This document shows, in pieces, positions 1-10,400 of a stretch of 16,131 nucleotides of DNA (position 1 is its first letter; each line of letters begins with the position of its first letter). Source of the stretch: an uncultured Coprococcus sp. (lineage in GTDB: Bacteria; Bacillota; Clostridia; Lachnospirales; Lachnospiraceae); the NCBI GenBank assembly GCA_900548215.1, contig URJI01000064.1:1-16131 (forward strand), given 5' to 3'. The translations under genes and the position numbers were made by a program. Under the pieces are notes generated by a model. That model did not search any database. It saw nothing but the letters and a program-made list of their open reading frames with translations, and was not told the origin of the DNA.

Positions 1-420
1 GAAGAGAATCTGCCGGGTAAAGTAGCATTTGATAATAATGCATTTTTCAACCTGGCAAACAATTCTGATTATAAGAACAGTTACTATATGAAGGTGCTGG
101 CATATCTTGAGGCTGATACAGCCCAGGTAGTTATGTGCCAATATGACAACCTCATAGGGCTCGCAAAGAGCGGGAGACTTGTGGATCTGTCGGATGAGAA
201 GATCGGCGATATATGCGATAAATATAAAGATAGAATAGTTTACTATGAAAATGATGAGGGCGTGAAGGTGCCCGTTGGAATAGATGTATCTGATGGATAC
301 AAAGCGGCAGGACTTACAGAATACACAGATGGCAAGGCGTATGTGGGACTGTCGGCATATGCTGAAAGTTATGAGTACGCAGAGAAATTTGTGGACTATA
401 TGGTTGAGCTTGGCAAGTAG
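1..420 (+). CDS. C-terminal part of an unrecognised protein, possibly solute-binding-like
   Basis: The frame is open from base 1 to the TAG at 418-420, so this is the last 139 residues of a protein that starts before the window. The first in-frame ATG (88) is internal, because the open frame before it (EENLPGKVAFDNNAFFNLAN) reads as normal protein. Visible stretches are YLEADTAQVVMCQYDNL, then GRLVDLSDEKIGDIC, then VPVGIDVSDGYKAAG, ending with an aromatic helix (EYAEKFVDYMVELGK). The mix of a 'which residues are reported' strand, a short ligand-like loop and a C-terminal helix resembles extracytoplasmic solute-binding-like proteins of Lachnospiraceae; this is a recollection of style, not a confirmed family. 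No cofactor or catalytic motif is visible. The alpha-galactosidase starts 113 nt downstream with no obvious terminator or promoter between, so co-transcription is possible. Confidence 0.6.
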   Translation, partial: EENLPGKVAFDNNAFFNLANNSDYKNSYYMKVLAYLEADTAQVVMCQYDNLIGLAKSGRLVDLSDEKIGDICDKYKDRIVYYENDEGVKVPVGIDVSDGYKAAGLTEYTDGKAYVGLSAYAESYEYAEKFVDYMVELGK

Positions 421-533
421 ATATGAATACATTCCGGGAGACCCGGCTGTAGATAAAGTAGATGAATCAGTAAGATTCGGCTGGCAGGTCTGGCTGAGAA
501 TAGACAGGAGATTATGAAAAGGAGGATTTTGGC

Positions 534-2726
534 ATGGCAATAGTCGTAAATGAAGAGAGCAGACTGTTCACACTAAATACCAGAAATACTACATATCAGA
601 TGAAGGTGATAGAGTATGGATATCTCGCACATCTGTATTATGGCAAGAAACTTGACGGGGACATGTCGTATGTCATAACTCATTACGATAGAGGATTTTC
701 TGGAAATCCTTATGAGGCGCAGGACTGCCGTGAGTTTTCACTGGACAATATTCCACAGGAGTACAGCTGTTATGGAAACGGAGATTTCAGAACACCTGCA
801 TTCAACGTAAAGGATATAGAAGGAATCCACGGTTGTGATCTCAGATATGTTTCATACGAGGTGATGGACAAAAAGTACAGTCTCAAGGGTCTTCCTGCAG
901 CTTACACAAATGATGGTGAGAAGGGCGAGACACTCAAGATTATTCTTCAGGACCCACAGGCAGGAGTGGAGGTTGAGCTCCTGTATGGAATTATAGAGGA
1001 CAAGGATTTGATCACAAGATCAGCTATAGTCAGAAATATAAGCGATGCGGATATATTTGTTTCAAAGGCTTCAAGTGTCAGTCTGGATTTTGTGACAGGT
1101 GATTATGATCTTATACATTTCCATGGAAGACATGCCATGGAGCGTATGTATGAGAGGGATGAGATTACTCATGGTGTGAAGAAGATCGGCAGCACAAGGG
1201 GAACTTCAAGCCACCAGCACAGCCCATTTGTGGTTCTTGCTGCAAAGAATGCGGATGAAGATCACGGTGACTGTTATGGAATATCTCTGCTTTACAGTGG
1301 AAGCTTTGGCTGTGAGGTTGAGAAGGATCAGATGGATCAGGTGAGACTCAATATGGGTGTTCAGGATGATATGTTCGAGTATGTGCTCTATCCTGAGTGT
1401 GAATTTGTTACACCTGAGGTTGCGATGGTATATTCACCTGATGGATTTGCCGATATGTCACACAAGATGCATGATGTGGTCAGATATAATATCTGCCGCG
1501 GCGAGTACAAGACAAAGAGAAGACCAATACTCATAAACAGCTGGGAGGCTGTATATTTTGATTTCAATGGCGATGATATCGTAAACATAGCTAGGCAGGC
1601 TTCAAAGCTTGGCGTTGAGATGCTGGTTCTGGATGATGGCTGGTTTGGTGTGAGGGATGACGATAAGTCAGGTCTTGGTGACTGGTTTGTAAACGAGGAT
1701 AAGATGGGCGGTCCGATGGCAGACGTAGTAAAACGTGTCAAGGATCTCGGCATGAAGTTTGGTATCTGGATCGAGCCGGAGATGGTATCTGAGAAGAGTA
1801 ACCTGTTCAAGGAGCACCCAGACTACGCATTTGTGGTTCCTGGACGAAAGCCGGTTATGGGCAGAAGTCAGCTCAATCTGGATTTTTCAAGAAAAGAGGT
1901 TGTCAACTGCATATTTGACCAGATGACTGCAGTGCTGGATAAGATAGATGTTGATTATATAAAGATGGATATGAACAGAAGTATTCTCAATGTATACTCA
2001 ATGACAGAGGGAATACAGAACAACGGAACTATCCTCTACAAGTATGTCCTCGGTGTATATGATTTCATGGAGAGACTTCAGGCGAGATATCCAAAGATGT
2101 TCATTGAGGGATGCAGCGGCGGCGGCGGAAGATTTGACGCCGGAATGATGTATTACACACCACAGATCTGGTGCAGTGATGACACAGATGCAATATGCAG
2201 ACTTGACATACAGTATGGAACTTCATTTGGCTATCCTATATCGGTGGTTGGTTCACACGTATCAGCGGTTCCAAATCACCAGACAGGAAGGACAACTCCA
2301 TTCAATACAAGAGCCGTTGTTGCCATGGCAGGAAGCTTCGGTTACGAGCTTGATCTGAACAAGGTCAGCGATGAGGAAAAGGAGGAGGTTAAGGCTCAGG
2401 TAGAAAACTACAAGAAATACTGGGATCTCCTTCACAATGGACTTTACTACAGACTGACGGATGCAGACAAGAGCAAAGGAGTGGCTGCATGGTCATTTGT
2501 CGCAAGGGATAAGTCGGAGACTCTTGTCAATATAGTGACTGTGGATAGCTTCTGCAATTCACCTGTACCTTTCGTCAGGGTGAAAGGTCTTGATGCGGCT
2601 GCCATATACGTTGATGAAGAGACCGGCGCAGAGTACAGTGGACAGGGACTTGACCAGATCGGACTTCCGGTGCCGCTCAAGTTTGGTGAGTACAATGCTT
2701 ATCAGATACATCTTGTGAGGAAGTAG
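534..2726 (+). CDS. GH36 alpha-galactosidase
   Basis: Cytosolic exo-alpha-galactosidase (glycoside hydrolase family 36, clan GH-D), expected to release galactose from melibiose, raffinose or stachyose with retention of configuration. The 730 aa length matches the tetrameric bacterial GH36 subgroup (about 730 aa). The layout fits an N-terminal beta-supersandwich (about 1-330), a TIM barrel (about 331-640) and a C-terminal beta-sandwich. Key motifs: LVLDDGWFG (364-372, with Asp367/Asp368 for galactose binding), IWIEPEMVS (411-419), YIKMDMNRS with the predicted nucleophile Asp479, CSGGGGRFD (527-535), and WCSDDTDA with the predicted acid/base Asp549. These positions are within one or two residues of those known for Geobacillus AgaB-type enzymes. 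There is no signal peptide, so imported oligosaccharides are the likely substrate. The start is fixed by AAAAGGAGG (517-525), 8 nt before the ATG. A Met stands before the DMN where Trp (KWDMN) is common in relatives. The family assignment is secure; exact substrate is inferred. Confidence 0.97.
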   Translation: MAIVVNEESRLFTLNTRNTTYQMKVIEYGYLAHLYYGKKLDGDMSYVITHYDRGFSGNPYEAQDCREFSLDNIPQEYSCYGNGDFRTPAFNVKDIEGIHGCDLRYVSYEVMDKKYSLKGLPAAYTNDGEKGETLKIILQDPQAGVEVELLYGIIEDKDLITRSAIVRNISDADIFVSKASSVSLDFVTGDYDLIHFHGRHAMERMYERDEITHGVKKIGSTRGTSSHQHSPFVVLAAKNADEDHGDCYGISLLYSGSFGCEVEKDQMDQVRLNMGVQDDMFEYVLYPECEFVTPEVAMVYSPDGFADMSHKMHDVVRYNICRGEYKTKRRPILINSWEAVYFDFNGDDIVNIARQASKLGVEMLVLDDGWFGVRDDDKSGLGDWFVNEDKMGGPMADVVKRVKDLGMKFGIWIEPEMVSEKSNLFKEHPDYAFVVPGRKPVMGRSQLNLDFSRKEVVNCIFDQMTAVLDKIDVDYIKMDMNRSILNVYSMTEGIQNNGTILYKYVLGVYDFMERLQARYPKMFIEGCSGGGGRFDAGMMYYTPQIWCSDDTDAICRLDIQYGTSFGYPISVVGSHVSAVPNHQTGRTTPFNTRAVVAMAGSFGYELDLNKVSDEEKEEVKAQVENYKKYWDLLHNGLYYRLTDADKSKGVAAWSFVARDKSETLVNIVTVDSFCNSPVPFVRVKGLDAAAIYVDEETGAEYSGQGLDQIGLPVPLKFGEYNAYQIHLVRK

Positions 2727-2817
2727 TAAGTGCTGCCCTGAAAAAACGGGCTGGATATGAGATAAAATTTTGTGGATAGATTCAACGACTGGATTTAGGT
2801 TAGATTTGGTTGTCTGG

Positions 2818-2875
2818 GCAGGCGCCCCAGATGGCACAGATGTTTGTGCTGTCTGGGGGCGCCTGCTTTGTTTTG
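2818..2875 (+). terminator. Rho-independent terminator after the alpha-galactosidase
   Basis: A long GC-rich stem pairs GCAGGCGCCCCAGATGGCAC (2818-2837) with the arm ending GGGGGCGCCTGC (to 2866); there is one extra G in the right arm and one mismatch. It is followed by TTTGTTTTG (2867-2875). It lies 91 nt past the stop codon and closes the alpha-galactosidase unit. The rest of the 337-nt gap (2727-3063) holds this terminator and the promoter at 2971-3000; I see nothing else in it. Confidence 0.9.
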
Positions 2876-2970
2876 TGATTGTGTGTGATTGATGAGGCAT
2901 TTAGCCGTCCTGGCGTCTGGCAGAGAAAGAACTTTAATTTTATTTTGTACTGTTTATTTTTGATTTTTTA

Positions 2971-3000
2971 TTGGACATCGTGTATATAAAATGCTACCAT
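2971..3000 (+). promoter_or_regulatory. Predicted sigma-A-type promoter for the repeat membrane protein
   Basis: TTGGAC (-35, 2971-2976), an 18-nt spacer, and an extended -10 TGcTACCAT (TG at 2992-2993, hexamer 2995-3000). It lies about 60 nt upstream of the ATG at 3064, downstream of a terminator and in an AT-rich stretch. The -10 block TGCTACCATAGAA is nearly the same as the one before the last gene (14344-14356). This is a prediction from pattern only. Confidence 0.55.
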
Positions 3001-3063
3001 AGAACATAATGACCAGAACAACGCGGGGATATATGCGTAGCACGGGAAAAAGGAGAAATACAT

Positions 3064-4113
3064 ATGGACGAGAATAATGTAAATGGATTTGACAATATGG
3101 ATGATGAAGAGGGAACCACAGTCCTTACTTCACCGGGAGTTAGTGCTTACGGCGGTGCACAGGGTACTCCTCCAACAAACATGACAACTCCTGATCAGTC
3201 AAATGGCCAGTACGGCGGCCAGCAGTATGGTGATCAGTCAAACGGTCAGTACGGAGCGCAGCAGTACGGAGACCAGATGAATGGTCAGTATGGCGGCCAG
3301 ATGAATGGCCAGTATGGAGCGCAGCAGTACGGAGACCAGATGAATAGTCAGTACGGAGCGCAGCAGTACGGAGACCAGATGAATGGTCAGTACGGTGGTC
3401 AGCAGTATGGCGGCCAGATGAACGGCCAGTATGGAGCACAGCAGTACGGCGGCCAGATGAATGGTCAGTACGGAGCACAGCAGTATGGTAATCAGATGGG
3501 CAATAATCCATTTGCACAGCCTGCAAAAAAACAAGGATTCAATATCAATGATTTCTTCAAGAATACAAAGCTCATGATAATCTCCGGTGCAGCACTTGCC
3601 GCTATTATTATAATTATTGTTGTGATTGCGGTTGTTGCTGGAGGCAGAGGTGCCGGCAGTATTGACAAGGTTGGAGATAAGCTTGCAAAGGCAATTCGCA
3701 CAGAGAATGAGAAAACTGTATATAAACTGATGAATGGCAAGATGGTCAAGGCAGCCACAGAGGATGTGGGTGAGACCAAGAAAGAGGTTCTTGAAGATAT
3801 CAATGATCTTCTTGAGGATGATTTAGATGATCTTGAGGATGAAGTTGGCAAGGTTAAGAAGATAGAAGTGAAGGATGTCGACAAGGATTACGCAAGTAAG
3901 TCAGACATAAAGGATACAAAGAAAGAATTCAAGAAAGAGTTTGATGTTGATTTAGATATATCAGGATATGCATATGCAAGAGCAGATATCACGGTTGAAG
4001 GTGAGGATGGAACATCAGATGGAACATTGAGTTATTCTGTTGTTAAGATTGGAAGCAAGTGGTATCTGGCTGGTGATTACAACATTTACCTTAATATTGA
4101 CAATGACCGTTAA
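3064..4113 (+). CDS. Single-pass membrane protein with Q/G/Y/N-rich tandem repeats
   Basis: A 349-aa protein of unknown function. Residues 1-43 are acidic and Pro/Thr-rich. Residues 44-142 are seven full 13-residue repeats plus one short 8-residue one, with unit DQMNGQYGAQQYG. Residues 170-192 (LMIISGAALAAIIIIIVVIA and following) form one membrane helix, with Lys before it (KNTK) and GGRGAG after. No signal peptide precedes the helix, so the repeat part is predicted cytoplasmic and residues 195-349 extracellular. The outer part starts with an amphipathic helical stretch (KVGDKLAKAIRTENEKTVYK), passes through a very charged Asp/Glu/Lys segment (about 240-300), and ends in a beta-rich part (TLSYSVVKIGSKWYLAGDYN) that recalls small NTF2/lumazine-like 'DUF' domains of clostridial lipoproteins; that resemblance is weak. 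The start is set by AAAGGAGAA (3049-3057). It stands alone between its own promoter and terminator. Confidence 0.9.
   Translation: MDENNVNGFDNMDDEEGTTVLTSPGVSAYGGAQGTPPTNMTTPDQSNGQYGGQQYGDQSNGQYGAQQYGDQMNGQYGGQMNGQYGAQQYGDQMNSQYGAQQYGDQMNGQYGGQQYGGQMNGQYGAQQYGGQMNGQYGAQQYGNQMGNNPFAQPAKKQGFNINDFFKNTKLMIISGAALAAIIIIIVVIAVVAGGRGAGSIDKVGDKLAKAIRTENEKTVYKLMNGKMVKAATEDVGETKKEVLEDINDLLEDDLDDLEDEVGKVKKIEVKDVDKDYASKSDIKDTKKEFKKEFDVDLDISGYAYARADITVEGEDGTSDGTLSYSVVKIGSKWYLAGDYNIYLNIDNDR
3193..3489 (+). repeat. 39-bp coding tandem repeat (13-aa Q/G/Y/N unit)
   Basis: Seven complete 39-bp units and one of 24 bp (8 residues, third in order), in frame, coding for residues 44-142. The variable places are D/G/N at the first residue, S/M at the third, and G/A at the ninth. 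Synonymous differences between units (ggt/ggc, tat/tac) show they are not all brand-new copies. Composition is Gln, Gly, Tyr, Asn and Met only, with no charged residues except occasional Asp. Confidence 0.95.
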
Positions 4114-4154
4114 TAATGGTTATTCAGTAATATCCATCAAATAAAAGAAGCTAC

Positions 4155-4191
4155 CGGCACACAGTGAATTTTGACTGTGTGCCGTTTTTTT
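4155..4191 (+). terminator. Rho-independent terminator after the repeat membrane protein
   Basis: CGGCACACAGT (4155-4165) pairs perfectly with ACTGTGTGCCG (4174-4184) around an 8-nt loop, followed by seven T (4185-4191). It sits 41 nt past the stop. The gap between genes (4114-4416, 303 nt) contains this terminator, the promoter at 4256-4284 and a leader of about 125 nt, in which I recognise no riboswitch. Confidence 0.95.
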
Positions 4192-4255
4192 ATGTAAGTA
4201 ATGAGCAAAATACATATATAACAAGCCTGAATTTATCGTATATATACAAAAATGC

Positions 4256-4284
4256 TTTATATCTGCTGTGACAGATGGTATGAT
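4256..4284 (+). promoter_or_regulatory. Predicted promoter for the 2019-aa secreted protein
   Basis: An extended -10, TGgTATGAT (hexamer 4279-4284), with a weak -35, TTTATA (4256-4261), at 17-nt spacing. Transcription starting near 4291 would leave a leader of about 125 nt before the ATG at 4417. The -35 is poor, so the extended TG or an activator would have to compensate. Confidence 0.45.
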
Positions 4285-4416
4285 AAAATAGGTTTCTCAT
4301 AAAGCATGTGTAGGAAATAATGATAAAGTGTGCTGATTCATGATGATGTATGCCGATATGATGTAACCGACAGTTGTTGTTAAAAGGTTTATGAAAGGTC
4401 GAAGGGAGGACGTAAT

Positions 4417-7400
4417 ATGAGAAAGTTGAAGAGATATCTCGCAATGTTCATGGCAGCTGTTATCGCTGTGACCAGTGTGAATATTCCGGCTGTCGCTGTG
4501 TATGCGCAGGACACCGGAGATGCGGCTCAGGTTGCAGAGGCGACACCGAGTGATGCCGATGGAGTTGAGGATATCAGTGAGGGTGTTACAAGGGTGAATA
4601 TAACGCCCGGTGAGATGAAGAAATTTAGATTTACGCCGGCGGAGAGTGCTACATTGAATATATATTCTACCAGTGACGATGACACTATAGTATATTTATA
4701 TGATGCGGATGGACATTATCTTCATATGAATGATAATGATGGCTATGGTAATAACTTCAAGTTGGTTTATAGTTTTACAGCTGGGAAGACTTATATATTG
4801 GAAGCTGGATTCTATTATGGCAGCGTGAAAGGATCATTCGATATAGTAGTGGAGAAGGTAAAGCAGCCTGAAGAAATAAATATATCTGAGCCTTATACAA
4901 GGTTTCTTGCGGGTGCATACTATCCATTTTATGATTATTTCTGCTTTAAGTCTAAAGAAACCGATGGAAGTTCAGAAGAATTTACAATTACAGGAAATGA
5001 AACTTTTGACTCCAATGGGTTTGAATATTCTGTGTGGATTAAGGATGAAGATGGAAATTACGCATACGCTGACGATGGAGTAATGCAGAGATACCGTTAT
5101 GCGCAGTCACTTGAGGCTGGAAAATATACAGTAGAGATTATGGACGCAAATGATGATGCAGGGGTTGAGCCTGTAGCAGGTACGAAGATATGGGCATCGT
5201 ATGATATCTATGTTCAAAGTCCTGATGAGTATTTTGCGGATAAACAGACTGTAAGTGAAACTGAGATCAGGACTTTGAATGCCTACTATGAAATTCCGGA
5301 GTATTATAAATTTACGCCATCTGAGACAGGGGATTATATTTTTTCCGGTATTGAAGAAGGATGCAGTAAAATTATGGTATATGCATCTGATTATTCAGAG
5401 GTGTCTGTGAATGATAGTGAAAAGAAAACATACTCCCTTACTAAGGGACAGACATATTATATCGGTCTGTCAGTAGACGAGTATTATGATAACGAAGACG
5501 ATATCTATAATTTACAGGTTTTAGCCCAGATATATTCAGCTCCTGTCAGTGCAGAATTTGTAATGTCACGGACAGATTTTCCAATGCAGTTCGAAACGAA
5601 TGTCATGGATTATATGAAGGTGTCTGTGACACTTGAGAATGGCAGAGTGGAGATGCTTGACCGCAGGTCTTACTATGACTTGGAGGACAGGTATGGCAAG
5701 CAGTATAAACTGTATATAGCTTCTGAAGGATCCGATTGGAATTCTCAAGAGTATGAAGGAGTATTGCCATCTTCGGCAGGCACATATACATTGTCTGTAG
5801 CTGCAAGTGAAGACGGAGAGACCTGGAATAAGGTGGGAAGCCAGGAGATTCAGATTGTTTCAATTGCAGATATGGATTTCCCAAAGTTGTCTGCTGGAAC
5901 AAACAAGATTCATAGCGCCTATAATTCAGAAACTTATAGTAACAATATATACAAACTTGATATGCCATATGATGGACGTGTCAGTATGAGCCCTGTAGCG
6001 GATGCTTCTATATACAGAATAGCGGATGGAGGAGCGATTCAGGTACAAAGCAATACTGTATTAAAAAAAGGTACAACTTATTACGTAATGTTTTGTAAGG
6101 AGCTTACAGATGATGATGGCAAAGATATATATGACTGGACGGTGGATCTCAGTATAAAACCGTGTATCAGTTCCATTGAGATTGAGAAAGCTCCGGCAGA
6201 TACAACATTTATATATAGTATCGACATGGGTTTTGCAAAAGATGCCAGAATAAAGGTGATATACAGCAATGGGGAAACTGAGTCGAATGTTCTGGGGTAT
6301 GGAGACGTAAATACGAGATACGGAGAGAAAATTTATGTATCATACAATGTCGGTGAGACATCATATCCGGCATATGAGCTGCCAATTGGACAAGCTTATG
6401 TGAAGGTATATACAGATAGTGGAATAACGAGTGGATATGATATAGAGGTATGCAAGATAAGCGATGTGGCAAAGGGAATTCTGCATACAGGAGCAAATGC
6501 GATCGATACAGAGAAAAAAGCACATGCAATCTACAAGTTTACTCCTGATGTGACAGGTATATATGATTTCGGTACTGATGTGAGATTGTATATTTATCAT
6601 GAAGATGCATCAGGCGATGAATATAAGCTGATCCGTGATGCTATAGGAGAAAACAGTAAGTTTCTGGAAAAAGGAATTACTTATTATATAGACACAGCAA
6701 GCGGAACATATGACAAATGGGGAAATAACGTTTATTCATGGACTATGAATGTTCAACTTAGTAAGGCTGGGGAGTACAAGCTGCCAGTTAGTTGGAAACT
6801 TGATGAGAACGGTATATATTCCAGATATATCTATATGTCAGGTGCGGTATATGGCAGAGTGCTTAGAGAGCAGACAGAGTCAGGTTGTTACATAACCTAC
6901 GATGGAGGCACGGAAAAATACACGAATTTACATACGAATGATGCGGTGGATTCATGGAATAACACTGTAAAGACATCACTGCTTAGGTATGATGAAGATA
7001 CTTTAGAATATGTGGAGTGCGATCTGTCTGATGGTGAATATAACACATATCTGTCAAAGGGTAAATACAAGACTGTACTTGAGCTTGTGTCAAGACATGG
7101 CAATGTCTATGCGGATGTCGCACCGATTGAGATACCATTTGAAGTGTGGGATGTGACAGATGCGTATGATGGTGAGTGGGATATATCGAAGCCTTTATAT
7201 CTGAATCAGGCACAGACCACATATATGTACAAGGCAAATGTTCCTGAGGGAGTGAGGTGTCTGTCATTTAAGGCAAATGCACTGCTGGCCAATCTTGAAG
7301 TATATGACGCAGATGGAAAACGATTGAATCCAAAACCTTCTTATGCCAATCCATATACTTATTCGGATATCGTTGAGCTGGATACTGATGTGATATATCT

Positions 7401-10400
7401 GTATTTTGTTCCGGGAGGAGATGCGGAAATTACCAAGGTTACTGCATCTGCTGTTCCAGAGGTTGTGTCGCTTGATACTGAAGTCGATAAGGATGAGTAT
7501 CTGTGTGAGTGTGATTATGTAGTTTCTGGTGATGTGACAACGACTATTACATATGCAGATGGCGCTAAGGAAGTGGTGCATGGTACTACTGACAGCTTGT
7601 CCTTGTGTTTGCTTGATGCAGAAGGAGTTGTATATGGAGATGCCGACAGGGTGATATATGGAGAAGGTGAATATACTGTTGTTGCAAAGACTCTTAATAT
7701 GTCAGATTCCTGTCAGGTAAAAGGTACAAAGATATCAGTAAAGAAGATTGATGAATTCATAGTACAGGAATTGAAGATCGATGAGCAATTCACAGATGTA
7801 AATAAGTCTGATAAAAAGTGTACAAGAGTGTACAAGTTTACTCCGGAAAAGGATCAGGATGTTATATTCAACAGTACTATTAGAGCAGACGTATATACGC
7901 TTGACGGAGATGGCCATTTGTCGAATTTCTGTGGAAAGGGATATGTAGAATCTGTAAAAAAGGGAGAGTCATATTACATCGTCACAGAACTTGATGCCGG
8001 CGAATCTGTCACGGTACAGGTAAACACTAAGGACACAGTACATATACAGGAAAAACTTGGTCTGGATGAGAGCAAGGAGCTGACACTTTCTGGAAAAGAT
8101 TATGCAGAACTTACATTTACTCCGGAGGAGACGGGAGAATATAAAATACAGAGTTATGGAAGTGGCGATACTTTTGCAGAATTGTACGAGAATGATGAGT
8201 ATATTGCATCTGATGACGACAGCGGTGATGGTGAAAACTTTGCACTCAGATCGAAACTTGAGAAGGGTGTTAAGTATACATTCAAAGTCAAATTGTATAG
8301 TGAAAACAGTGCTGCATCAACATTCAGCGTGTTGCTTTCCAAGGTAAAGTATGAGGCGATAACGGGGATAAAGTTATACTCTGATGATTTCCGTGCGATA
8401 TATGCTGATGACGGATCTATGATAGTATCAGGTCAGTTTACAGTGGAATACGGTGATGACAGCTATGAAATAAAGGATTACAGTTCCACATCTCGAGGAT
8501 ACTATGACAAATATGACAATACAATTCAGAGCGCGTACAGTATTGAGGAGACAGATGGCGATAAACAGGCTGTAGTTGAATTTAGATATTTAAATAAAAA
8601 CTCTACTGTATGGAATTACATTCCTGCCATCAGGATTGATGTCGAGGAGATCCATATTGAGGTAAAGGAACTTGTCGAGGGCGAGACATTTGATACTGCA
8701 TCTTCAGAGGATGACATGTTTTCATTTGTGTTCAAACCTGCGATCACAGGAAATTATATTGTTGATATTGATTCGAAACACAGTACGGGTGAGATAAGTG
8801 TAACAGATGAGGATGGAAATAGTGTTAAAGCGAAATCTTCATCCTATCGTCTGAGAGCTGGAATAACATATAAGATTGAAGTGGCAACAGGGGCAGATTA
8901 CAAGATTACAATCCGCAGACCGAACAGCATAGCCGATGTGGAGATCACAGGATATAAGGGTCAGATATATAAGGAATTTGGAGATATATTTGGAGATAAT
9001 TCAGTCGAATTAAAAGTGACATATGCTGACGGAACGATAGAGACTGTCTCCGGGGCAAATAAGCTGTCAAATGGAAGAAGAATAGAGTACAGTATTGGAT
9101 TGCTTGAAAGTGGTGAAATATTTGTAGAGGCTGATGTTGCGGGAATCACAGATACATATAAGATTACGTACAGCAATAAAGACGATATAGAGTCTTTGAA
9201 GTTTAAAAATAATGCATCATATAAGAAATTGCCAGAGAATACATCGGGTAATGCCAGATATTATATTTATAAGATGGTTGTCCCTGCGGACGGAATATAT
9301 GATACAGACTGTGAGTATGATGAAGCTTTCATGATGCCTGCGGATGGTGGTTCATGGGAGAATGCTGCAGACGTACTGATAAATAAATTAAAAAAGGGCG
9401 ATGTATATTATCTGAAGGTTTCAGCAGATCTGGACGGTGGTGCATTCTACATCGCACTTGCAGGTATGCTGGAGTGGCAGGTTGAAAAAGAGCCGACTTG
9501 CATAGCGGCTGGTTCAAAGAGAAGATATGATCCGGAGCTTGGAAAGTATGTGACAGCAAAGATACCGGCCACAGGACACAGCTTTGGAAGAGGCTGGACT
9601 CTTGTAAAGAAAGCTACTTCAAAGGCTGATGGCTATAAGGCTCACATATGTACAAAGTGTGGCGGTGAGAGCACCAGCAAGATCGTTATAAAAAGGATTT
9701 CGTCTGTGAAACTTAGTAAGGCAGTATATACGTATGACAATAAGGTTCACAAGCCGGAAGTTGTGGTGAAGGATTCCGGTGGCAAAGTTATCCCTGCCAC
9801 AAAGTACACAGTTACATATCCTAGCACTAAGAGCATAGGAAAGGTTATTGTAAAGATAACATTTAAGGGTGAATATTCTGGAACTTCATCCAGAAGTTTT
9901 AAGATTGTTCCAAAGGAATCAGCCATAACAAGGACTCAGAACACAGCAAGTGGTATCAAGATAACCTGGAGTAAGTCATCTAATGCCGGTGGATATCTCA
10001 TACAGCGCAAAAAAGGAAATGGCAGGTATGTTACTATCAAGACTATCAAGTCAAATAAGACACTGTCATATATTGATACAGCGGCAAATAAACAGGGTGT
10101 GAGATATGCATACAGGGTACAGGCATACAAGACCGTATCCGGAGTTACCTGCAGTGCGGCTGCAAGTGCTGGAAAGGCTCAGTATTACGTAAAGCCTGTT
10201 GGTGTAAGCAGCGCAGCAAACAAATCTGTAAAGAAACTGACTGTGACATGGAAAAAGAACACAGCAGTTACTGGATATCAGATACAGTACTCAGGAAATA
10301 ATGCATTCAAAAATGCAAAGATCGTGACGATACCGTCCAGTAAGGCTGCAAGCAGGACAATCGCCAATCTTCAGAAGAAGAAATACTACGTCAGAATGCG

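Noticed and set aside
434..446. CCGGG-AGA-CCCGG hairpin after the first gene as a terminator
   Set aside because: The stem is only 5 bp with a 3-nt loop and no T-tract, so read-through into the alpha-galactosidase is more likely.
284..517. Open frame overlapping the end of the first gene and most of the gap before the alpha-galactosidase, as a possible frameshifted extension
   Set aside because: Its first half is an out-of-frame shadow of the clear frame-1 protein, it has no ribosome site, and frame 1 ends naturally in a helix with a stop.
3140..3534. Two long minus-strand open frames across the 39-bp repeats
   Set aside because: They come from the periodic composition of the coding repeat (His/Arg/Thr or Leu/Val-rich translations), have no ribosome site, and the + frame has a complete gene structure.
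4290..4416. Riboswitch (such as cyclic-di-GMP) in the long leader of the 2019-aa gene
   Set aside because: I could not find the conserved core or a convincing set of stems; the leader is AT-rich with no clear aptamer.
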